The notes below the pieces were generated by a model. The model was given only the letters and a program-made list of their open reading frames with translations, made no database searches and was not told the origin of the DNA. A stretch of 64,000 bases of DNA from Caballeronia concitans (GTDB taxonomy: Bacteria > Pseudomonadota > Gammaproteobacteria > Burkholderiales > Burkholderiaceae): assembly GCF_001544615.1 (NCBI RefSeq), contig NZ_FCNV02000004.1, positions 248,001-312,000 of the forward strand, in the 5' to 3' direction. This document shows positions 53,929 to 62,688 of this stretch, one piece after another; positions within the stretch are counted from its first letter, which is position 1; each line of letters opens with the position of its first letter. A program made the translations under genes and the position numbers.

Positions 53929-55277
53929 CGGCAATGAACGCGATGAACGCGAAGTCCACGAGCATGTTGATTCTCGCCGACGATCTCTCCGGCGCCGCCG
54001 ACTGCGCGATCGCGTTCGCGGCGGCGGGCCGCAAGACGGTCGTCACGCTGGACCCGAACGCGCCGGACGAAGGCGCGACGGTCATCGCCGCCGACACCGA
54101 CACGCGCCGCCTCTCCCCCGCCGATGCGGCCGCCCGCGTCGCCGATGCGTGCCACGTACTGCGCGCGCCGGGGCGGCATCTGTACAAGAAGATCGATTCG
54201 ACGCTGCGCGGCAACTGGACCGCCGAAGTCGCGGCGCTCGCGCGGCTCGCGGGTCCGGCGATCGTCGCGCCCGCGTTTCCGGCGACGGGCCGCGCGGTGC
54301 GCGAAGGCGTCGTCTTCGTGAACGGCGTGCCGCTCGAAGAGACCGAAACCTGGCAACTGGAACACGCGGGATGCGACGCGCGCCTGGGCGCGATGCTCGA
54401 AGCAGCGGGCCTGAAGACCGCACACATTTCTCTCGCGACGCTGCGCGACGCGCCGCAATCGCTCGCGGCAAGAATCGCGGCGGCGGCGGCGGAAGGCATC
54501 GGCGCGCTGATCGTCGATGCCGAAACCAGCGACGATCTCGCCGCGCTCGCCCGCATCACGGCATCGCTCGATACGCCTTTCTTCTGGGTCGGCTCGGGCG
54601 GCCTCGCGCGCGAACTCGCCGCGCTGCCCGATCTCTTCGATGCGCCCGCCGCAATCACCGCGCGCCCCGCATCGGCGGACGTGGCGCACGGGCCGGTGCT
54701 CGCGCTCGTCGGCAGCCTCTCGGCGGTGTCGGAGCGGCAATGCGCGATGCTGCGCAGCGAAGCGGGCATCGCGGAACTGATCGTGCCGCCCGCGGTGCTG
54801 CGCGACGGCGCGCGCCATTCGGCGTGGGCGGCGTGGGGCGACGACATCGGCCAAAGGCTGCGCGGCGGGCATGACCTGATCGTGCGCATCGGCCGCGACG
54901 ACGCCTTCGATCCCGCCGAAGGCGCGCATCTCTCGAACGCGCTCGCCGCCCTCGTCGCGCCGCACTTCGACGCGCTCGGCGGCCTGATCGCGACCGGCGG
55001 CGAAACGGCCCGCGCGATGCTCGCGGCGGCGAACGTCGGCAGCCTCGAACTCGTACGCGAAATCGAAGCCGGCGTGGCGCTCGGACGCGCGACGACCACC
55101 ACGAACACGACGAACACGACGAGCGCCGCGAACGGCGCGGCCATCGTCACGAAAGCCGGCGCATTCGGCAGCGAGCACGCGCTACTCGGCGCGTACCAGC
55201 ACTTGCGCGGCGCGCACGGCGTCGCTGAAACGCCCGCCGCCGCGCTCAAGAACGACGCCCGCGAAACCTCAATCTGA
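53925..55277 (+). CDS. Four-carbon acid sugar kinase (DUF1537, DtnK/OtnK-like)
   Basis: A 450-residue kinase of the DUF1537 family. The N-terminal domain has [17 protein letters not shown] near residue 15 and [13 protein letters not shown] near 88; the C-terminal nucleotide-binding domain has [14 protein letters not shown] near 355 and ends with KAGAFG. It phosphorylates threonate or erythronate at C4. The start overlaps the permease stop (ATGA). A Thr/Asn-rich loop ([11 protein letters not shown]) near residue 390 is an unusual low-complexity insertion. Confidence 0.92.
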   Translation: MTAMNAMNAKSTSMLILADDLSGAADCAIAFAAAGRKTVVTLDPNAPDEGATVIAADTDTRRLSPADAAARVADACHVLRAPGRHLYKKIDSTLRGNWTAEVAALARLAGPAIVAPAFPATGRAVREGVVFVNGVPLEETETWQLEHAGCDARLGAMLEAAGLKTAHISLATLRDAPQSLAARIAAAAAEGIGALIVDAETSDDLAALARITASLDTPFFWVGSGGLARELAALPDLFDAPAAITARPASADVAHGPVLALVGSLSAVSERQCAMLRSEAGIAELIVPPAVLRDGARHSAWAAWGDDIGQRLRGGHDLIVRIGRDDAFDPAEGAHLSNALAALVAPHFDALGGLIATGGETARAMLAAANVGSLELVREIEAGVALGRATTTTNTTNTTSAANGAAIVTKAGAFGSEHALLGAYQHLRGAHGVAETPAAALKNDARETSI

Positions 55278-55287
55278 ACGAACGACC

Positions 55288-56289
55288 ATGACCAACTATC
55301 TTCCCGTAATCGGCATCACGATGGGCGACGCGAGCGGCGTCGGCCCGGAAATCGTCGTCAAGAGCCTCGCGCACGAAACCGTGTACCAGCAGTGCCGCCC
55401 GCTCGTGATCGGCGATGCGCGCCGTCTCGAACGCGCCATCGAAATCACCGGCGTGCGCGCGACCGTGCGGCGCATCGAGGACGCATCGCAGGCGCAGTAT
55501 CAGCCGGGCGTGATCGACTGCATCGACCTCGAACTCATTCCCGACGATCTGCCGTTCGGCCAGCTGTCGGCGGTTGCCGGCGACGCGGCGTATCGCTATA
55601 TCGCGCGCGCCGTCGAACTGGCGCAGGCGAATCAGATCGACGCGATCTGCACCGCGCCGCTCAACAAGGAAGCGCTGCACGCGGGCGGCCACAAGTTCCC
55701 CGGCCACACGGAAATGCTCGCGCATCTGACGGGCGTGGACGAAGTGTCGATGATGCTCGTCGCGCCGAAGCTGCGCGTGATTCACGTGACGACGCACATC
55801 GGCATCATCGACGCGATCCGCAAGATCGAGCCGGGTCTCGTGCGCCGCACGATCGAGCGCGGCAACGCGACGCTCGTGAAGGCGGGAATCGCGAAGCCGC
55901 GTATCGGCGTGTGCGGCATCAATCCGCACGCGGGCGAGAACGGTCTTTTCGGCTACGGCGAGGAAGAAGAGAAGATCATCCCGGCCGTGAAGGAACTGCA
56001 GGAACAGGGGCTCGACGTGACCGGTCCGCTGCCCGCCGATACGCTGTTCTATCGCGCGGGGCGTGGCGATTTCGATCTCGTCGTCGCGATGTATCACGAT
56101 CAGGGACACGGGCCGGTGAAGGTGCTGGGCCTCGAAGCCGGCGTCAACGTGACGGTCGGGCTCGACGTGATCCGCACGTCGGTCGATCACGGCACGGCGT
56201 TCGATATCGCGGGCAAGGGCATCGCCGACGAAGGCAGCCTGCTCGAAGCGCTGCGTCAGGGCGCGGAACTGGCGACGCGGCGCGCTTAA
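55288..56289 (+). CDS. pdxA2: PdxA2-type 4-phospho-threonate/erythronate dehydrogenase
   Basis: A 333-residue member of the PdxA family: GITMGDASGVGPEI at the start, PLNKEALHAGGHKFPGHTEM with metal His near 135, and AMYHDQGHGPVKVLG near 270. In this operon it should oxidise the 4-phosphate made by the kinase, with decarboxylation to dihydroxyacetone phosphate, rather than act in vitamin B6 synthesis. The gap to the kinase gene is 10 nt. Confidence 0.92.
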   Translation: MTNYLPVIGITMGDASGVGPEIVVKSLAHETVYQQCRPLVIGDARRLERAIEITGVRATVRRIEDASQAQYQPGVIDCIDLELIPDDLPFGQLSAVAGDAAYRYIARAVELAQANQIDAICTAPLNKEALHAGGHKFPGHTEMLAHLTGVDEVSMMLVAPKLRVIHVTTHIGIIDAIRKIEPGLVRRTIERGNATLVKAGIAKPRIGVCGINPHAGENGLFGYGEEEEKIIPAVKELQEQGLDVTGPLPADTLFYRAGRGDFDLVVAMYHDQGHGPVKVLGLEAGVNVTVGLDVIRTSVDHGTAFDIAGKGIADEGSLLEALRQGAELATRRA

Positions 56290-56373
56290 GGCGCATCGCC
56301 TGAGCGGGCGCGCTACGGGCGCGAGGCGGGACATCACATCGATTCGGCGCGACAATGCCGCATCTCCCCCGCG

Positions 56374-57768
56374 ATGCGCCCGCCGACCATGCCCGCCTCC
56401 ATCGACACGCTAAGCCGTCTCTGGCGACTCGCCGGCCTGCCCGGCGACGCCCTCTCCTTCATCGATCTTCCGGGGCACGACCCGGTCTTTCCCTCGACAT
56501 TCGCAGTCGGCACGGCGGCGCAATCGACCGTCGCCGCCGCCGCGCTCGCCGCCTGCGAGCTGGCGCACATTCGCGGCGCGCCGCGCCAGCGCGTGTCCGT
56601 CGACATGACGCACGCGGCGGTCGAATGCACCGGCCACTTCACGCTCGACGGCCATCCGCCCGACATCTGGGGCGCGTTCTCGGGCCTCTACCGTTGCGCC
56701 GACGGCTACGTGCGCATCCATGCCAACTTCGAGCATCATCAGGACGGCGCGCTGCGCGTGCTCGGCCTCGATCCGCGCACCGCGAAGCGGGAAGACGCCG
56801 CGCGCGCCCTGCTCGACTGGCGCGCCGCCGATTTCGAGGATGCCTGCGCGCAACGCGGTCTCGTCGTCACGATGCTGCGCACCTTCGACGAATGGGACGC
56901 CACGCCGCAAGCACGCGCGATCGCCGCGCAGCCGTTGATGACGATCACGCGCATCGGCGATGCGCCGCCGCGTGCGTTGCCGCCGCTGTCGGCAAACGAT
57001 CGGCCGCTGGCCGGCGTGCGCGTGCTCGACTTCACGCGCATTCTGGCCGGGCCGGTCGGCGGGCGCGCGCTGGCCGCGTACGGCGCGGACGTCATGCTCG
57101 TGAACTCGCCGCATCTGCCGAATATTTCCGCCATCGCCGATACGAGCCGTGGCAAGCGCTCCGCGCATCTCGATCTGCACGACGAACACGCGCGCGCGAC
57201 GCTGTGGCGTCTCATCGACGAAGCGCACGTGTTCTCGCAAGGGTATCGGCCGGGCGGACTCGCGGCGCTCGGCTTCGGGCCGGAAGCGCTGGCGGAGCGT
57301 CGGCCGGGCATCGTGTATGTGTCGCTGACGGCGTATGGCACAGAGGGACCGTGGGCGGATCGGCGCGGCTTCGATTCGCTCGTGCAGACCGCGATGGGCT
57401 TCAATGCCGCCGAAGGGGAAGCGGAAGGCGCGGGAAAGCCGCGTCCCTTGCCGATGCAGATGCTCGACATGGCGAGCGGCTTTCTGATGGCGTTCGGCGC
57501 CGCCGCCGCGATGTGGAAGCAGCAGCGGGAAGGCGGCAGTTGGCACGTGGAAGTGTCGCTGGCGCAGACGGGGCACTGGCTGCGCGGGCTCGGACGAATC
57601 GATGGCGGATTGCAAGCCGCCAAGCCCGATTTCGCGCCTTTCATGGAGCGGCAGCCGTCCGGCTTCGGCGAACTCGACGCGGTGCGCCCGAGCGCGCAGT
57701 TCGCGCGCACGCCGGCGCGCTACGAGCGGGCTTCCGAGCCGCCGGGAACGTCGGATGCGCGGTGGTGA
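56374..57768 (+). CDS. CaiB/BaiF-family CoA-transferase
   Basis: A 464-residue family III CoA-transferase. The N-terminal 200 residues are divergent, and a second part with RVLDFTRILAGPVGGRALAAYGADV, DTSRGKRSAHLDLHD and SLTAYGTEGPWADRRGFD is typical. It moves CoA between organic acids; the acceptor is unknown. It lies 84 nt after pdxA2 on the same strand, so membership of the four-carbon acid operon is possible but not assured. An alternative start is the ATG five codons in. It converges with the DUF1801 gene. Confidence 0.87.
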   Translation: MRPPTMPASIDTLSRLWRLAGLPGDALSFIDLPGHDPVFPSTFAVGTAAQSTVAAAALAACELAHIRGAPRQRVSVDMTHAAVECTGHFTLDGHPPDIWGAFSGLYRCADGYVRIHANFEHHQDGALRVLGLDPRTAKREDAARALLDWRAADFEDACAQRGLVVTMLRTFDEWDATPQARAIAAQPLMTITRIGDAPPRALPPLSANDRPLAGVRVLDFTRILAGPVGGRALAAYGADVMLVNSPHLPNISAIADTSRGKRSAHLDLHDEHARATLWRLIDEAHVFSQGYRPGGLAALGFGPEALAERRPGIVYVSLTAYGTEGPWADRRGFDSLVQTAMGFNAAEGEAEGAGKPRPLPMQMLDMASGFLMAFGAAAAMWKQQREGGSWHVEVSLAQTGHWLRGLGRIDGGLQAAKPDFAPFMERQPSGFGELDAVRPSAQFARTPARYERASEPPGTSDARW

Positions 57769-57780
57769 TTGCTTGCGGTT

Positions 57781-58164
57781 TTACGTGGCGGACCCGCGCT
57801 TCTTCTTGCCCACGTTGAAGTCGATGGCCGCGCGAACGAGCGCTTGCAGGCCGCGCGCATCGACCTCGTCGCCTTCGAAGTAATCGATCGCGCGTCTCGC
57901 GTTGCCTTCCAGCCCCGCGTTGAAGAGCTTGCCGGGATCGGCGAGCATCGCGCCGTGCGCGAACGTGAGCTTGACCTTGCCCTTGTGCGCGTTGGCGACC
58001 GCGATCATGCCGTCGCGATACCACACCGGGCTTCCCATGTACTTCCATTCCTCGACGATCTGCGGATCCGCCGCCAGGATGGCTTCGCGCACGCTCGCGA
58101 ACGTCGCGCCGCGCCAGTCGGTCAGTTCCGCGATCATCTGGTCGATGCGTTGCGACGCGTCCAT
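57781..58164 (-). CDS. DUF1801 family protein
   Basis: A 127-residue protein with the DUF1801 (YdhG/SufT-like fold) pattern: IDQMIAELTDWRGATFASVR, then VEEWKYMGSPVWYRDGMIAV and KVKLTFAHGAML. The function is unknown. The ATG at 58164 begins 2 nt after the alanine racemase stop, so the genes are co-transcribed; a start further upstream would lie within alr. A basic tail (KKKRGSAT) closes the protein. Confidence 0.85.
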   Translation of the reverse strand: MDASQRIDQMIAELTDWRGATFASVREAILAADPQIVEEWKYMGSPVWYRDGMIAVANAHKGKVKLTFAHGAMLADPGKLFNAGLEGNARRAIDYFEGDEVDARGLQALVRAAIDFNVGKKKRGSAT

Positions 58165-58166
58165 CG

Positions 58167-59276
58167 TCAGGCCGCCACGGGTGAATCGACCGGATCGATT
58201 GAACCGGCGGCATCGACCTCGACGGGCACGCGCCGCGCGAGCGCGCACATCAACTCGTAGCCGATGGTGCCGGACGGTTCCGCGACCTCATCGACGCGCA
58301 CCTGATCGCCCCAAAGCTGCACGGACGAACCGATGCCCGCCGCCGGGCACGGCGTCAGATCGACGGTGAGCATGTCCATCGAGACGCGCCCGACGAGCTG
58401 CGTCCTCACGCCATCGATCGCGATGGGCGTGCCGGCCGGCGCGTGACGCGGATAACCGTCCGCGTAGCCGCACGCGACCACGCCGATACGCATCGCGCGA
58501 TCCGCCGTGAAAGCGCGCCCGTAGCCGATGGTCTCGCCCGGCGCGAGCGTCTGCACGCCGATGATGCGGCTCGACAGCGTCATCGCCGCAGCGAGCGGCA
58601 GGCCCGCGATGTGCCGCGCGCTGCCCGTCGGCGACGCGCCATAGAGAATCGTGCCGGGCCGCACCCAGTCGCGATGCGCGCGCGGATGCCAGAGCACCGC
58701 CGCCGAATTCGCGAGCGAACGCGTGCCGGGAAGTTCGCGCGTGGCCGCGTCGAATTCGTCGATTTGCCAGTCGATGCCGCCATCGTCCGCGTTCGCGAAG
58801 TGGCTCATCAGCCCGATCGCGCCGACCGACGCCATGCCCGACGCCCGCCGCCATGCTCGGCTGTAGGCGTCCGGACGGAAGCCGAGGCGGTTCATGCCGG
58901 AGTTCATCTTGAGTTGAATGTCGATGGGCTGACGCGGCTTCGCGGTATCGAGCAGGTCGAGTTGCTCGTCGCAATGCACGGTCACCGTCAGCCGGTATCG
59001 ATCCGCGATCTCCACGTCACGCGCCTCGAAGATGCCTTCGAGCAGCAGCACGGGCTTCGTCCAGCCGAGTTCGCGCACGCGCACGGCTTCGTCGAGATCG
59101 AGCAGCGCGATGCCGTCGGCTTGTGCGAGCGCCGGATAAATGCGCTCGATGCCGTGACCGTAGGCGTTCGCCTTGATCACCGCCCACACGCGCGACGACG
59201 TCGCCGTGCGCCTCACAAACTCGATGTTGCGGCGGATGGAATCGGGATGAATGCGCGCGGAAATCGGGCGGGGCAC
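58167..59276 (-). CDS. alr: Alanine racemase
   Basis: A 369-residue PLP enzyme of fold type III. The cofactor Lys is in [17 protein letters not shown] near residue 34, and the catalytic Tyr is in [13 protein letters not shown] near 260 of the C-terminal domain. It makes D-alanine for the cell wall. The start is GTG with AGGAG 8 nt upstream. It leads the DUF1801 gene. Length and motifs are normal for Alr/DadX; which of the two it is cannot be told. Confidence 0.95.
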   Translation of the reverse strand: MPRPISARIHPDSIRRNIEFVRRTATSSRVWAVIKANAYGHGIERIYPALAQADGIALLDLDEAVRVRELGWTKPVLLLEGIFEARDVEIADRYRLTVTVHCDEQLDLLDTAKPRQPIDIQLKMNSGMNRLGFRPDAYSRAWRRASGMASVGAIGLMSHFANADDGGIDWQIDEFDAATRELPGTRSLANSAAVLWHPRAHRDWVRPGTILYGASPTGSARHIAGLPLAAAMTLSSRIIGVQTLAPGETIGYGRAFTADRAMRIGVVACGYADGYPRHAPAGTPIAIDGVRTQLVGRVSMDMLTVDLTPCPAAGIGSSVQLWGDQVRVDEVAEPSGTIGYELMCALARRVPVEVDAAGSIDPVDSPVAA

Positions 59277-59391
59277 GGGTGGTCTCCTGTTCGGCTCGTT
59301 ATCTGGTCGATTCCGGCATCGTATCGAGTCGAAGATAGTTCTTGTTATTTAATTCGACGCGTTTTTTAGTCGAAACGACTGTCCGGCGACG

Positions 59392-61137
59392 CTACCGCGC
59401 CAGCAGCCCGAACACCGCCACGCCACTCTTCGTCCCCACGTACACCCGGCCGTTCGCGATCGTCGGCGTGATGAACTTGTTGCCCGGACCGAACTGATCG
59501 CGCGCGCCCGCCTGGTTGCTGTCGTAAAGCGTCCGCGAGAGATTCGACGCGTCGTACGCGTGGAGCGCCGCGATCGTCCCGTTCTGCGCCGCCCAGACGA
59601 TGTCGTTCGCCGCGCCGTTCGCCGATATGCTCGGCGTCGCGCCCGGAGAGCCGAACACGTTCGGCGTCCTGCTCGTGGGCGTGGCCGAGAGCCGCGCGTT
59701 CGTGATCGTGAACGCCTTGATGCTGTCGCCGACCGCGCCGAAATACACCGTGCCATTGAAGTACGCCGGCATGCCGAACATCGGGCCGCTAATCTGCCCG
59801 ACGAGTTCCTGATAGATGTGATCCGCGTTCGAATCGAACTTGCCCATCGCATCGCGATCGACGACGTAGATCACCGCGTTCTTCCCCGCCCCCAGCGCGA
59901 GATGACGCACCGTGCCGGTGGCGTCGGCGAGATCGGGCAGCAGTAGCGCGCCGCCAGAGCCGAGATCTTCGTCGGCGTTCGACTGCTGCACCGTGTTCGA
60001 CGGCTCGAAGTAATCGGTGACGGCGAGCGCCGGCGTCGTGCCGAGCTTCAGGAAACCGTTGCCGAAGTTGCCGTGGATCGGCATGTCCTGCGCGTTCAGC
60101 GTGGGATCGAAGGTGCCGTTGGCATCGAGGAAATAGATCGACGCGCCGTCCGATGCGAGACCCGCGCCGCTCATCCAGATCGAACCCATCTGACCGTTCG
60201 GCGTCACGTTCAGCACGCTCGCCTGCTTGAGCGTGGCGGCGTCGTAGCCCATCACCCAGCCGGTGTAGGGCATGAAATCGCAGTGCGATGTCCACGCGGT
60301 ATAGATGATGCCGTTCAGCAGCAAGAGCGACGCGCGTTCGGCGTACTGCCCCGGATCGAACACGACGCGCCCGTTCTGGCTGGCCGCGCCCGTGCCCGGG
60401 TACGAAGCGGCGATTTCCGTCGGCCCGCCGAACAGTTCCGCGCCGGTCGCGATGTCGAGCGCGTGAATGCGCTGGTGATAGCGGCCCGCGCCGTCCTTCG
60501 ACATGCCGACGACGTACATCGCGCCATGCGGGCCGCGCGTGCGGTCGATGACCGGCGTGGCGGTGATGCCGATCGTCGGCGTGATCTGGCCGCAGCCGTG
60601 GTCGTCGCTCGGCGATTCGCCGCTGGCGAGCGTGGTCGCTTTCCAGAGCGTCGCGCCGGTATCGGCGTCGAATGCATAGATGTTCGCGCTTTCGGTCGCG
60701 ACGTACAGCACGTTGTGCGTGCCGCCCGCGATCGACACGTTCGCGAGGAAAAGCGGCTGCGCGTCGACGGCGCCATCGACCGGATAGACGGCGAGCTTGC
60801 CGAACGTCGCCGAGTTGACGTTCGCGGGCGTGAGCACGGTTTCCGCGAGCTGCTGCCCGGTGCGGGCGATGTCGTTGTGATACGTGGCGACGTCCATCGG
60901 ATTCGTGACGGCCACGGGGCTCGATGCCGGCGCCGGGCTCGATGCACCCGATGCACCCGAAGCACCCGATGCCCCCGATGGACTCGACGCGGCCGGCGGA
61001 CTCGACGCGCCCGCCGTCGCCGTGGTGCCCGAAGAGGAAGAACTGCTGCCGCTGCATCCACCGGCGATAGCGATCGCGGTCACCGTCACGAACAGCAGCG
61101 AAAGCAGAACGGTACGACCCGAGAGATGCGTTTTCAT
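59392..61137 (-). CDS. PQQ-like beta-propeller lipoprotein
   Basis: A 581-residue protein with a signal ending at AIAGGC (likely lipidation) followed by a Ser run and a Gly-Ala-Ser repeat linker (residues 30-70). The rest is built from WxxxxxxGxxG blades of the quinoprotein dehydrogenase/BamB type (NIYAFDADTGATLWKAT, RIHALDIATGAELFGG). No catalytic PQQ-binding residues were identified. It may be a surface or periplasmic scaffold. The second ATG (61137) is chosen because GGAGG is 9 nt upstream. It is divergent from a regulated 37-codon gene. Confidence 0.82.
   Translation of the reverse strand: MKTHLSGRTVLLSLLFVTVTAIAIAGGCSGSSSSSSGTTATAGASSPPAASSPSGASGASGASGASSPAPASSPVAVTNPMDVATYHNDIARTGQQLAETVLTPANVNSATFGKLAVYPVDGAVDAQPLFLANVSIAGGTHNVLYVATESANIYAFDADTGATLWKATTLASGESPSDDHGCGQITPTIGITATPVIDRTRGPHGAMYVVGMSKDGAGRYHQRIHALDIATGAELFGGPTEIAASYPGTGAASQNGRVVFDPGQYAERASLLLLNGIIYTAWTSHCDFMPYTGWVMGYDAATLKQASVLNVTPNGQMGSIWMSGAGLASDGASIYFLDANGTFDPTLNAQDMPIHGNFGNGFLKLGTTPALAVTDYFEPSNTVQQSNADEDLGSGGALLLPDLADATGTVRHLALGAGKNAVIYVVDRDAMGKFDSNADHIYQELVGQISGPMFGMPAYFNGTVYFGAVGDSIKAFTITNARLSATPTSRTPNVFGSPGATPSISANGAANDIVWAAQNGTIAALHAYDASNLSRTLYDSNQAGARDQFGPGNKFITPTIANGRVYVGTKSGVAVFGLLAR
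60941..60976 (-). repeat. Four 9-bp units within the lipoprotein gene
   Basis: GATGCACCC, GATGCACCC, GAAGCACCC and GATGCCCCC follow in tandem, coding for Gly-Ala-Ser units of the linker on the minus strand. Copy number is likely variable between strains. Confidence 0.8.
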
Positions 61138-61187
61138 GTGCATTCCCCTCCTCCGGACCTGCGCGTCGCCATGTGGCGCAAAGCATT

Positions 61188-61252
61188 TTGCTGCGGCGCG
61201 TCAAGCGTGTTACTATAGGGAAACTACCTAGGTAGTTAACCTAGTCTCCCTA
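61188..61252 (+). promoter_or_regulatory. Promoter with overlapping operator palindromes for the 37-codon gene
   Basis: TTGCTG (61188-61193) and TACTAT (61211-61216) are 17 nt apart and form a sigma-70 promoter. Directly after the -10 box come AACTACCTAGGTAGTT (61222-61237, perfect 16-bp palindrome), an interleaved CTAGGT-N5-ACCTAG (61228-61244), and outer arms TAGGGA/TCCCTA (61216-61221, 61247-61252). Their place at the start site suggests a repressor site. Confidence 0.7.
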
Positions 61253-61271
61253 ACAATCAAGGACTTCCGCC

Positions 61272-61385
61272 ATGGGAATGATCGTTTCTCTCTTTTCGAT
61301 GCTGGCCGCCGCCGCCCGCGATGCCATCGACGCCCGCGCACGCGTAAGCGCGCTGATGGCCGAGGCGTATCGCCAATCGATGTGA
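61272..61385 (+). CDS. 37-residue small protein with own promoter, unknown function
   Basis: The frame runs from ATG 61272 to TGA 61383-61385. It encodes a short amphipathic helical peptide: a hydrophobic start (GMIVSLFSMLAAAA) followed by charged RDAIDARARVSALMAEAYR. AAGGA lies 8 nt before the start, a near-ideal ribosome site. A promoter and symmetric operators precede it. No family was recognised. It is divergent from the beta-propeller lipoprotein. Confidence 0.65.
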   Translation: MGMIVSLFSMLAAAARDAIDARARVSALMAEAYRQSM

Positions 61386-61491
61386 ATCGTTCGGGGAAGC
61401 TGAACAGCTCGCCGCCGTAAGCGAACGAAAACGCAGCAAGCAATATTCCGCTAAGAAAGGGAAAGAGCGAATGCGTTGTAGAACGCAGCCG

Positions 61492-61815
61492 TCAGGACGG
61501 CCTGGGCCATTGTCCGCCGTGGACCGTCGCCGCATAGGTGCCTGAAAGCAGCGCGGCTTTCAGATCGCGTCGCTCGGAGAAGCGCGGCGCGTCGAACCAA
61601 AGCAGGAATTCATCGCGCCAGAAGGCCCAGGCGGTTTCGTCGAAGTCGAAGTCTTCGTCGATGCAGCCGTTATCGCGCAGATACGCCCCGACCACTTGCG
61701 TGCCGTTCCAGTACGCAACGGCCACATCGGTCAGATCGGCGGTCATGCCGCGCGGAAGGTCGCGGAGCAGCATGGCGACGTGCGCCTTGAACGATGCGAA
61801 TTCGGTCGGTCTCAT
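61492..61815 (-). CDS. Hypothetical protein, 107 residues
   Basis: A soluble acidic protein rich in aromatic residues, with VAVAYWNGTQVVGAYLRDNG and TAWAFWRDEFLLWFDAPRF. No family was recognised, no signal peptide or metal motif seen. It is a credible gene from its third-position GC bias. The next small gene upstream (61880) shares its strand with 64 nt between, so they may be co-transcribed. Confidence 0.6.
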   Translation of the reverse strand: MRPTEFASFKAHVAMLLRDLPRGMTADLTDVAVAYWNGTQVVGAYLRDNGCIDEDFDFDETAWAFWRDEFLLWFDAPRFSERRDLKAALLSGTYAATVHGGQWPRPS

Positions 61816-61879
61816 CGCGTGCTCCGCCTCAAAAAGTGCGTTGTAAGTCGATGCGGCGCGCGTCGTAAGCCCACAGCCA

Positions 61880-62128
61880 TCAGCCGAACGCGCCCTTGTT
61901 CAAGTCTTTCTCGAACATGGCGACCCAGGCGGTGCCGTGCCCGATGCGATACTCGCGCTCTTTCAATGTCGAGCGCCGCACGATCGTGACGTGTCCCTGC
62001 AATGGATAGACATCGTCCACGACATCGGATTCGCCCGCTTCCTGCACGAGAAAATCGCTCGCATCGATACGATGCCGCGCGAGGATGGCCAGAAAGTCCG
62101 CTTTTTCGTCCGGTGCGATCACTGACAT
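61880..62128 (-). CDS. Hypothetical protein, 82 residues
   Basis: A soluble protein beginning MSVIAPDEKADFLAILARHR, with a central acidic stretch (ESDVVDDVYPLQGHVTIV) and the closing GTAWVAMFEKDLNKGAFG. The ATG at 62128 has GGAGG 5 nt upstream, better than an upstream ATG at 62158. No family was recognised with confidence. Confidence 0.65.
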   Translation of the reverse strand: MSVIAPDEKADFLAILARHRIDASDFLVQEAGESDVVDDVYPLQGHVTIVRRSTLKEREYRIGHGTAWVAMFEKDLNKGAFG

Positions 62129-62285
62129 GGCGGCCTCCACGATCGAACGCTGCTGCATTCAAGGTAGCACACGCGCGCGTGAACGGTGAAGCCGATTGAG
62201 CGCACATGCGCGTCACGGCACGCTCGTCCGCGCTGCACGCAAATTGCTCTCGTTTGCGCAAAGATCCATTGGGAGATACGAGCCG

Positions 62286-62654
62286 ATGAAGACGCCGACA
62301 TTCCGCCGCGCGCTGCTCTTCGCAGCCGTGATCGCGTGCGCGCACGCCCACGCCGACGATGCCGCATGCGGCGTGCTGCAAGGCGCGTCGGGCAATGCGC
62401 TGACGTTGCGCGAAGGCGAGCGCGCCGACCTCAGGCAAGGCGACAAGGCCGTGCACGGCGCGCTGCATGTGTATCGGGATGGCGCGGTGTATCGCGTGTA
62501 CTGGCAGCCGGACGGAAGCCCGGAGCAATACGTGCTCGCGAATGCGGGAGAAAACAGCGTGCGTCTCGTTTCCACGCCGCCGCGCGGTGCGAAGGTGGAC
62601 GCGGGACCGGGCACGCTGCCGCCGCAGCAAGTGCTGTCGTGTCCCGCGTTATGA
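62286..62654 (+). CDS. Secreted hypothetical protein, 122 residues
   Basis: A signal peptide is visible (TFRRALLFAAVIACAHAHA, cleavage after AHADD or nearby). The mature part has two cysteines (CGVLQGAS and the C-terminal SCPAL) that may form a disulfide, plus beta-rich YRDGAVYRVYWQPDGSPEQY. Its role is unknown; it should be periplasmic. GGGAG lies 10 nt before the ATG. It converges with the aminotransferase gene. Confidence 0.75.
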   Translation: MKTPTFRRALLFAAVIACAHAHADDAACGVLQGASGNALTLREGERADLRQGDKAVHGALHVYRDGAVYRVYWQPDGSPEQYVLANAGENSVRLVSTPPRGAKVDAGPGTLPPQQVLSCPAL

Positions 62655-62688
62655 CGTAAAGCAGACGTAAAGCGCGAAGTGCGTGGCG

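Noticed and set aside
59368-59380. Terminator from the hairpin AGTCG-AAA-CGACT downstream of the beta-propeller gene
   Set aside because: The adjacent T-run lies on the wrong side for either neighbouring gene; on the minus strand it reads as A residues.
60941-60976. CRISPR-like or mobile short repeats
   Set aside because: The 9-bp units are in frame within the lipoprotein gene, have no spacers, and encode a Gly-Ala-Ser linker.
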